Below, piece by piece: positions 6,452-11,704 of a stretch of 11,704 bases of DNA. The DNA comes from an uncultured Saprospiraceae bacterium (GTDB lineage Bacteria; Bacteroidota; Bacteroidia; Chitinophagales; Saprospiraceae). The DNA is taken from positions 1 to 11,704 of the forward strand of contig CAKUWM010000064.1 in assembly GCA_934699305.1 (NCBI GenBank), written 5' to 3'. The translations under genes were made by a program, and so were the position numbers. Numbering within the stretch: the stretch's first letter is position 1; every line of letters starts with the position of its first letter. Below the pieces are notes generated by a model. The model did no database searches, was not told the origin of the DNA, and worked only from the letters and a program-made list of their open reading frames with translations.

Positions 6452-7310
6452 GATGAAAAAACTCAACTATGTAACATGGATGCTGATTGTTTTAGTCAGC
6501 ATATCTTCTTGTAAAACGGGCGCTGTAGCCACAAAAAATGGCACTCAACCGAGCCATTCACCGGATGCCACGGCCACTCAACATAGACAACTCAATGATA
6601 TTGCGTTAAATGGTAAAGTTTATTCAGCAATATGGCAACAAAATGCCGGTGAGTTTCGAGCGCTTTGCTATCAAGCATATAATGTAGCAACCCGATATTT
6701 AGACATGGAATTGACTAAAAACCATCAACGTCCACTTGCTATAATTACCGATGTGGATGAAACCTTTTTAGACAATTCCCCTTATGCAGTAACCCAAGCT
6801 AAATTAGGCAATGAATTTGATAATAAATCCTGGATGGAATGGACGGCTAAGGGCGATGCCATTGCATTTCCGGGTTCAGTGGACTTTTTTAACTACGCTG
6901 CCGGCAAGGGCGTAGAAGTTTTTTATATCACCAATCGTTCGACCAAGGAAATGGATGGCACAAGAAAGAACTTGCAAAACCTGGGATTTCCCTTTGCTGA
7001 TGAAGTCCACCTGATGATGATGGATGGCACATCCGATAAAGAACCCAGAAGACTAGCAGTCCTTGAAAAATACGAAGTCGTCATGTATCTGGGCGATAAT
7101 CTCAATGACTTTTCTAAAGTCTTTTACAAACTTTCTCAAGCCGATCGCAACCAAAGGACAGATGAACTTGCTTCAGAATTCGGATCCAAATTTATTGTTT
7201 TACCTAATTCGGGATACGGCAATTGGGAATCCGCTATTCCGGGGTATAATTCACACTCCACGCCAGCTCAGAAAGATTCCATTTTCTTAAATTCATTAAA
7301 AGGATATTGA
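6450..7310 (+). CDS. 5'-nucleotidase / acid phosphatase lipoprotein, e(P4) family (class C, HAD superfamily)
   Basis: A 286-residue lipoprotein. The N-terminus (MMKKLNYVTW, then a hydrophobic run) ends in the lipobox ISSC with C21 as the lipidated residue. The HAD/DDDD core is intact: DVDET (D101 nucleophile, D103), YITNR at 159-163 (motif II), K197 in DKEPRR, and YLGDNLNDF at 213-221 with D216 and D220. The tryptophan-rich cap (SWMEWTAKG) and C-terminal SGYGNWE are typical of e(P4). Such enzymes remove phosphate from nucleotides, including NMN in Haemophilus, outside the cytoplasm. After C21 comes K-T-G rather than an acidic run, so there is no sign of the surface-export signal described for some Bacteroidota lipoproteins; it is probably periplasm-facing. 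A second ATG at 6453 is an equally possible start. It converges with the response regulator gene 91 bp away. Confidence 0.93.
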   Translation: MMKKLNYVTWMLIVLVSISSCKTGAVATKNGTQPSHSPDATATQHRQLNDIALNGKVYSAIWQQNAGEFRALCYQAYNVATRYLDMELTKNHQRPLAIITDVDETFLDNSPYAVTQAKLGNEFDNKSWMEWTAKGDAIAFPGSVDFFNYAAGKGVEVFYITNRSTKEMDGTRKNLQNLGFPFADEVHLMMMDGTSDKEPRRLAVLEKYEVVMYLGDNLNDFSKVFYKLSQADRNQRTDELASEFGSKFIVLPNSGYGNWESAIPGYNSHSTPAQKDSIFLNSLKGY

Positions 7311-7345
7311 TAAACCCACATTCCGCATTAGACAGATGAACAATC

Positions 7346-7363
7346 GATTTACGACTCGTAATC
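7346..7363. terminator. Weak hairpin in the convergent gap (possible bidirectional terminator)
   Basis: GATT-ACG (7346-7353, with T7350 bulged) pairs with CGTAATC (7357-7363) around a 3-nt loop. It lies between the 3' ends of the phosphatase gene (plus) and the response regulator gene (minus), where a shared terminator is expected. There is no T tract on either side, so an intrinsic terminator is doubtful. Confidence 0.2.
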
Positions 7364-7401
7364 AATGATTTATGGAATAAAATATTGGACTGTCGTAGTG
7401 A

Positions 7402-8127
7402 CTATAACTTAGTTTGGTTGATTATATTACTTAAATCATTTCGATAATTTTTTCCTATCGGCAAAAGCTTAGATTGACCTTTCTCAATGACTTCAACCAT
7501 ATTGCCTACAATGGCATTTATTTTGTCTATTGATACTATGAAAGATCTATGAATACGGATAAATTTATCCATTGGGAGTTTTTCTTCAAGGCTTTTCATT
7601 GTCTGAAGCGTAATAATGCGCGTTTGTTCTGTTCTGATAATGACATAATCTTTCAGCCCTTCGATGTACAACATATCATCATAGTTGACTTTCAACAACT
7701 TTTTGTCCGCCTTGACAAACATATATTCCTGATTGACTGCCGGTTTTACCTCATAGCGTATTTCAGTTTTTGAACCCAACTCTTCTCTTGCTTTGGCAAT
7801 GGTTTTATTGAATCGCTCTACAGAAACCGGTTTCAAAAGGTAATCCAATACATCTAACTCAAAGCCTTCCACCGCAAAATTAGGATAAGCCGTGCAGAAT
7901 ACCACAGCAGGAGGCTCTACGAGGGACTTTAAGAAGTCAATACCCGTCATCTCAGGCATTTGGATATCTAAAAACATCAAATCAACCCTTTCATTATCCA
8001 AAACTTCTCTTGCGTGAGATACACTCTCGCAGCGATCTACCAATCGAAGATCCGGGATTTGTTCGATATAGGTTTCAAGGATATCGAGCGCCAAAGGCTC
8101 ATCATCAACAATTAATACATTTATCAT
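7402..8127 (-). CDS. LytTR-type response regulator (LytR/AlgR family)
   Basis: The 241-residue protein has a receiver domain at about 1-115 with D8-D9 (VDDE), phosphoacceptor D54 in FLDIQMP, T79 in CTAY and K99 in LKP. A LytTR DNA-binding domain follows at about 137-237, with YIEGLKDYV, RIHRSFIVSIDKI and LPIGKNYR. It is a cytoplasmic transcription regulator driven by the kinase just upstream: the kinase stop codon and this ATG are 2 bp apart, which suggests one mRNA and coupled translation. LytTR proteins bind paired direct repeats and often control their own operon; see the repeats at 9264-9283. Length is typical (~240). Target genes cannot be told from the sequence. Confidence 0.95.
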   Translation of the reverse strand: MINVLIVDDEPLALDILETYIEQIPDLRLVDRCESVSHAREVLDNERVDLMFLDIQMPEMTGIDFLKSLVEPPAVVFCTAYPNFAVEGFELDVLDYLLKPVSVERFNKTIAKAREELGSKTEIRYEVKPAVNQEYMFVKADKKLLKVNYDDMLYIEGLKDYVIIRTEQTRIITLQTMKSLEEKLPMDKFIRIHRSFIVSIDKINAIVGNMVEVIEKGQSKLLPIGKNYRNDLSNIINQTKL

Positions 8128-8129
8128 AA

Positions 8130-9203
8130 TTAAATATTTTGATTATCTAATAAAAGAGACAGGTCAACACAATAAATGTAGTCATCTTCTCTAATATTTA
8201 TGGCATAATTATTGGGATAGACCAAATTAAGTCTTTCCTGTACATTTTTCAATCCGATTCCGCCTACCGGTTTCATGGATTGGCTATTGGATATCTTCAT
8301 TCGTTTACTATTTTCTAAAATAAAATGGATTACTTGATTTTCTACCGTGATATCTAACCGAACGTGACCTTTTTCATTCTTTGCACCAATACCACCGTGT
8401 TTAAAGGCATTCTCAACATAGTTTATAAAAATCAAAGGGGCGATAAACTTATTTTCAAGTTCACCATGGACTTCCAATTCTATATCCATTTTATTACCTA
8501 TACGCAGTCTTTCCAAGTCGAGATAATTGCGTAGATAATTAATTTCTTTATCGAGAGGCACTCTTTTTTCATTGCATTCATAAAGCATATAGCGCATCAT
8601 TTCACTCAACTTGATGACCATAGTCGGCGCCATATCCGATTTTTTCAGTGTCAGCGCGTACAGGCTATTGAGGATATTAAATAAAAAATGAGGATTAATC
8701 TGTGATTTTAAAAACTTCAATTCAGTCTGGATCTGTTCCGTTTTTAATTCCTGTTTTTCACGTTCATTACGCACCCATTCAATGCTGATAACAAAAAGAG
8801 TAGAGGCAACAGCAATAAATAAATGCAGGAAAAAGTAAATAACCTGATTTCTATAAATCAAATTACTCTGCATACTTGAGAAGTCAGTATAAAGCCAAAA
8901 TTCAAAGACAACCCTTGAAAAAGTTACCATAAGAACCAATATCAGCAGATACACTAAATAGACGGCTATCCTATTTTTACTGAGATATCGGGGAACCAAT
9001 ACCAATGTATTCAAATACACCAATACCATAAAAAAAGTAACCTGTGCAAACTGGGCAATGATAGTTATGCCGAGGTTAAAGCTTCCGTTTTCCAAAAAAA
9101 TGAGTAATATAAGCAGCGTCAACCAAAAGGCAGTGTGATAGACTACCTTTGCTGTTAGGAACCGATATAAGGTATTAATTCGTTTTTTTACAATATCCTC
9201 CAC
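8130..9203 (-). CDS. LytS-type sensor histidine kinase (His_kinase family, four transmembrane helices)
   Basis: A 357-residue membrane kinase. Four hydrophobic segments (about 24-38, 45-68, 79-100, 121-143) are followed by a short charged coiled-coil linker (145-165). The His_kinase motif NPHFLFN puts the phosphorylated histidine at H172. The ATPase domain shows the N-box NYVENAFKHG (261-270, N265) and the G-box GGIGLKN (314-320). There is no large extracytoplasmic domain, so the signal is probably sensed in or near the membrane. Start: an in-frame TAA (9204-9206 on the plus strand) immediately precedes GTG at 9203, and the next Met is residue 59, inside the membrane domain, so GTG is very likely the true start. 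It forms a tight pair with the LytTR regulator. A TATCTTTG element lies 20 bp upstream. Confidence 0.94.
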   Translation of the reverse strand: MEDIVKKRINTLYRFLTAKVVYHTAFWLTLLILLIFLENGSFNLGITIIAQFAQVTFFMVLVYLNTLVLVPRYLSKNRIAVYLVYLLILVLMVTFSRVVFEFWLYTDFSSMQSNLIYRNQVIYFFLHLFIAVASTLFVISIEWVRNEREKQELKTEQIQTELKFLKSQINPHFLFNILNSLYALTLKKSDMAPTMVIKLSEMMRYMLYECNEKRVPLDKEINYLRNYLDLERLRIGNKMDIELEVHGELENKFIAPLIFINYVENAFKHGGIGAKNEKGHVRLDITVENQVIHFILENSKRMKISNSQSMKPVGGIGLKNVQERLNLVYPNNYAINIREDDYIYCVDLSLLLDNQNI

Positions 9204-9223
9204 TTATTCGATGGTCTGAGACT

Positions 9224-9231
9224 CAAAGATA
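9224..9231 (-). promoter_or_regulatory. Candidate -7 promoter element of the kinase-regulator operon
   Basis: On the minus strand this reads TATCTTTG, an exact match to TAnnTTTG, 20 bp before the GTG start at 9203, implying a short leader of about 15 nt. No TTTG -33 element is at the expected distance, so the promoter may need an activator; the TTGTTTAT repeats at 9264-9283 are in a suitable place. Confidence 0.35.
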
Positions 9232-9263
9232 CTTCAATCCCATACTTCCTTTGCCATTAATAG

Positions 9264-9283
9264 ATAAACAACCTTATAAACAA
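9264..9283 (-). repeat. Tandem TTGTTTAT direct repeat upstream of the kinase gene (candidate regulator site)
   Basis: The minus strand reads TTGTTTAT-AAGG-TTGTTTAT: two identical octamers with a 12-bp period, about 46-65 bp upstream of the start expected from the 9224-9231 element. Activator sites commonly occupy this position. LytTR proteins bind direct repeats, but their usual period is near 21 bp and the match to the published GTT-centred consensus is only partial (GTTTAT), so binding by the operon's own regulator is a hypothesis. Confidence 0.3.
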
Positions 9284-9386
9284 GACCAGAACAATTGATA
9301 AGCATACTATCTACATTATCATCCCATGCTTTACATTATTTAATCTTTGTCTTTGCTAAGGCCACTCCTTAATCTTTCATGGCGAA

Positions 9387-10007
9387 TTAACTACTAAACA
9401 ATTTATCTCCGGGTTTCCATTTATAGGCGCCATCATACTTACCGGGGACTGGCATATAGATAAAAGCTTTAGTAAGGCATTCTTCAGAGCTAAAGTATGC
9501 CAGCATCGTCAGCTGCTTCATCATCGTATAATAATGCTTAGGCGAGCCGATGAAGTCGAAGCCTTTGTCCTTCTCTTCCATTTCTTTTCTTTTCGGTTCA
9601 TCCTTTTTATCTACTTCTTCATTAAATTTCTTGGCCACTTCTTCCAGTTTATTGAGAAGTTTTGTTCTTTCTTCAGGAGTAGCGCTCATAAAGGTCTTGC
9701 CGAAATCTTTGTTTGCTTCAACATCTATTTGCTTTATTCCTTCCATAAAAGCCTTTTGATGTTCCGGCCAATAACAATCTCTGACAACGACTTCCATCAC
9801 TTTGGCCACATTAGCAGCCTTGGCACCCGGTGTATCGGTGGCGGGAATGATTGTCTCACCTATTTCGTTTAAGAGGGAAAGATCATTTTTAGAAAAACCA
9901 ATATCTTTTCCTGTTGGCGCTTTGCACCCGCTTAAAAGAAATTCTCCTCCAATCATTGCTGCGCCTGTATATAATGCTATCCATTTTAATATTTCTCTTC
10001 TATCCAT
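9387..10007 (-). CDS. Gluconate 2-dehydrogenase subunit 3 family protein, Tat-type lipoprotein
   Basis: The 206-residue small subunit of a GMC dehydrogenase (Gluconate_2-dh3 family). The N-terminus carries a twin-arginine-like motif (DRREILK, R3-R4), a hydrophobic stretch (9-25) and a lipobox LSGC with C28, so it should leave by the Tat route and be lipid-anchored. Mature-protein features: IPATDTPGA at 54-62 (the family's conserved TDTPGA), a very charged helical stretch at 110-150, and the C-terminal block YFSSEECLTKAFIYMPVPG with KWKPGD near the end. In studied relatives this subunit is needed to fold and export the flavoprotein. It starts 11 bp after the dehydrogenase stop codon, so the two are almost surely one operon. 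No cytochrome c subunit gene follows; the next gene is a kinase after 183 bp. Confidence 0.9.
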   Translation of the reverse strand: MDRREILKWIALYTGAAMIGGEFLLSGCKAPTGKDIGFSKNDLSLLNEIGETIIPATDTPGAKAANVAKVMEVVVRDCYWPEHQKAFMEGIKQIDVEANKDFGKTFMSATPEERTKLLNKLEEVAKKFNEEVDKKDEPKRKEMEEKDKGFDFIGSPKHYYTMMKQLTMLAYFSSEECLTKAFIYMPVPGKYDGAYKWKPGDKLFSS

Positions 10008-10018
10008 GATTAAAGGTA

Positions 10019-11695
10019 TTATAAATTCATTTTTTTAAGTTCTTTTACAGCGAAATCTGCAGCCCGCGCTGTCAGTGCCATATAAGTCAATGAGGGATTG
10101 ACACATGATGCTGATGTCATACAAGCTCCATCAGTGACAAAGACATTGGTCGCTTCCCACACTTGATTATTCCCATTCAGTACTGAAGTTTTCGGGTCTC
10201 TACCCATTCTGGCTGTTCCCATTTCATGAATGCCCATACCGGGTGCATAACCCCAATCATAATCATAGACATCCTTTACACCGGTAGCTTCCAGCATCTC
10301 TTTTGCATCGGCCATCATGTCTTTGCGCATGTTGTGTTCGTTTTCCTTCATTTCGACATCCATACGCAGGACGGGCAATCCCCATTTATCTTTTTTCTCC
10401 TTATCGAGTTTTATCGTATTCTCATGGTATGGCAACATTTCGCCGAAACCGGTTATACCAACATACCATTTGTTAGGTTGAAACTTAGCCTCTTTAAATT
10501 CTTTTCCAAGAAGTTCTGCTACCTCCACTCCCCTTCCACGTCCGGCACCACCTTGATATCCAAATCCTCTCAAATAGTTTCTCTTGTCATTATATACATT
10601 TCTAAAACGTGGAATATAAATACCCGTAGGTCTGCTTCCATACTCTATATATTCTTCATAACCTTCTACAGCACCACCGGCTCCACAGCGGAAATGGTGA
10701 TCCATCACGTTATGACCTAATTGACCTGAAGTGCTTCCAAGACCTTCCGGCCATATATCGGTAGCAGAATTCATCAAAACCCATGTAGAATTGAAGGCTG
10801 AGGCGCACACGAATACTATTTTTGACTTAAATTCGTATGTTTGATTATTAATGGCATCCAAAACTTCCACTCCGGTAGCTTTCTTTTTATCCTTATCATA
10901 AAGAATTCGGGTCACTATCTTATTGACTTCAATACTGAGATTGCCTGTTGCCTTAGCTGCCGGCAATGTGGACGATTGAGTGCTGAAATAGGCACCATAA
11001 GGACATCCAAGCCAGCATTTATTTCGGTACTGACAATTCACTCTGTTTTGCTCCGGCTTTGGTTGAGTTATATTGGCACTCCGCCCAATAATCATGTGCC
11101 TTGAACCATTAAACTTCTTCTTTAAGTTGTTGGCAATATCTTTTTCTACAATATTCATTTCCATAGCAGGAAGAAACTCACTATCTGGCAAGACATCAAG
11201 CCCTTCATAAGAACCCTGGATACCTGCAAATTTCTCAACATAGCTATACCAAGGCGCCAGATCATCATAGCGGATAGGCCAGTCAACAGCTATGCCTTCC
11301 TTGGCATTTGCTTCAAAATCCCATTTGTTCCAACGATAGCTCTGTCTGCCCCATAACAACGACCTGCCCCCCAGATGGTATCCACGATACCAATCAAACC
11401 TCTTATCTTCGATATATGGCGACTCCAAGTCGTTACACCACATGTCTAATACCTTTTCATTCAGAGGATAATCTCTCTTCAATACGGGATGTGTCTCAAT
11501 CATCTCACGCGTCCGCTGACCTCTGTATTCAAACATCCATGGGTCTTTATTTGCATTTACATAATCTTTGACATGCTCTATATTTCGTCCTCGTTCAAGC
11601 ATCAACACCTTTAATCCTTTTTCTGCTAACTCCTTGTCTGCCCAGCCACCTGATATTCCCGAGCCGATGACGATAGCATCATACACATTATCCAT
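10019..11695 (-). CDS. GMC family FAD-dependent oxidoreductase (sugar/polyol dehydrogenase-like large subunit)
   Basis: A 558-residue flavoprotein. The N-terminal dinucleotide-binding motif GSGISGG (11-17), with the acidic strand end MLERG (32-36), binds FAD; HLGGRSLLWGR at 107-117 is the GMC flavin segment; the C-terminal GMGIHEMGTARMG (486-498) and CVNPSLTYMALTARAA (531-546) supply the catalytic His/Asn pair, H490 and N533. A cysteine motif C221-x5-C227-x3-C231-P-x-G-A has the same spacing as that which, as I recall, holds a 3Fe-4S cluster in the Burkholderia FAD glucose dehydrogenase alpha subunit. There is no signal peptide: the FAD motif begins at residue 6. Export would rely on the Tat signal of the partner subunit encoded 11 bp downstream. 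Substrate is probably a sugar, polyol or similar alcohol; it cannot be specified. The start ATG is 9 bp from the window edge, so its promoter and any upstream operon gene are not visible. Confidence 0.93.
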   Translation of the reverse strand: MDNVYDAIVIGSGISGGWADKELAEKGLKVLMLERGRNIEHVKDYVNANKDPWMFEYRGQRTREMIETHPVLKRDYPLNEKVLDMWCNDLESPYIEDKRFDWYRGYHLGGRSLLWGRQSYRWNKWDFEANAKEGIAVDWPIRYDDLAPWYSYVEKFAGIQGSYEGLDVLPDSEFLPAMEMNIVEKDIANNLKKKFNGSRHMIIGRSANITQPKPEQNRVNCQYRNKCWLGCPYGAYFSTQSSTLPAAKATGNLSIEVNKIVTRILYDKDKKKATGVEVLDAINNQTYEFKSKIVFVCASAFNSTWVLMNSATDIWPEGLGSTSGQLGHNVMDHHFRCGAGGAVEGYEEYIEYGSRPTGIYIPRFRNVYNDKRNYLRGFGYQGGAGRGRGVEVAELLGKEFKEAKFQPNKWYVGITGFGEMLPYHENTIKLDKEKKDKWGLPVLRMDVEMKENEHNMRKDMMADAKEMLEATGVKDVYDYDWGYAPGMGIHEMGTARMGRDPKTSVLNGNNQVWEATNVFVTDGACMTSASCVNPSLTYMALTARAADFAVKELKKMNL

Positions 11696-11704
11696 TTATA
11701 CTAT

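Noticed and set aside
9357..9371. TAAGG/CCTTA hairpin after the subunit 3 gene
   Set aside because: Only 5 bp, and no T run follows in the minus direction, so I would not call a terminator.
9340..9377. Direct repeat TTAATCTTT at 9340-9348 and 9369-9377
   Set aside because: Nine bases in AT-rich DNA near a gene end, not aligned with a promoter; probably chance.
9534..9872. Plus-strand open frame opposite the subunit 3 gene
   Set aside because: Phe-rich shadow of the Lys/Glu-rich region of the real gene on the minus strand.
10226..10720. Plus-strand open frame of 164 codons opposite the GMC gene
   Set aside because: Fully inside the well-supported GMC coding sequence on the other strand; its composition (runs of Ile, Phe, His) is what an antisense shadow gives and no motif is visible.

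Overview
The window looks like an ordinary chromosomal segment of a low-GC member of the Bacteroidota, probably near the Saprospiria/Chitinophagia. The evidence is a DUF6089/PorG-like barrel end, a bacterial GH3 protein, a LytS/LytT-type kinase-regulator pair, a GMC dehydrogenase with a Tat-lipoprotein 'subunit 3', the near absence of Shine-Dalgarno sequences, and several matches to the Bacteroidota -7 promoter element TAnnTTTG. I see no tRNA, rRNA, IS element, CRISPR array or phage gene. Gene calls rest on motifs read by eye; no database search was possible.

Layout. The plus strand (1-7310) carries, in order: the 3' end of an outer-membrane beta-barrel gene; a GH3-family adenylate-forming enzyme (TTG start); a sterol-desaturase-like membrane di-iron hydroxylase; a small four-helix membrane protein; lumazine synthase (ribH); a secreted M1 zinc aminopeptidase; and a lipoprotein acid phosphatase of the e(P4) class. 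The minus strand (7402-11695) carries, in transcription order: a GMC flavoprotein dehydrogenase and its Tat/lipoprotein small subunit (11-bp gap), then after 183 bp a LytS-type histidine kinase (GTG start) and its LytTR response regulator (2-bp gap). The two gene sets converge at about 7311-7401. No gene-free stretch exceeds 300 bp; the longest is 3068-3302 (235 bp).

How genes work together. The clearest functional units are the dehydrogenase pair (periplasmic FAD and probably Fe-S oxidation of a sugar or polyol, exported and anchored through the small subunit) and the two-component pair. GH3 plus hydroxylase could be a lipid or acyl-acid modification unit, which is inference from adjacency. 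The peptidase and phosphatase are both envelope-exported scavenging-type enzymes.

I did not find a demonstrably new defence or mobile system. The most unusual signals are in the intergenic regions: a 15-bp-arm inverted repeat (333-405) that pairs better as a minus-strand RNA; nested inverted repeats in front of the phosphatase gene, one of which would pair with its start codon; spaced direct repeats upstream of the kinase; and a palindrome plus a repeated octamer in front of the four-helix protein. Also notable is a dehydrogenase with an Fe-S-type cysteine motif but no cytochrome c gene beside it.
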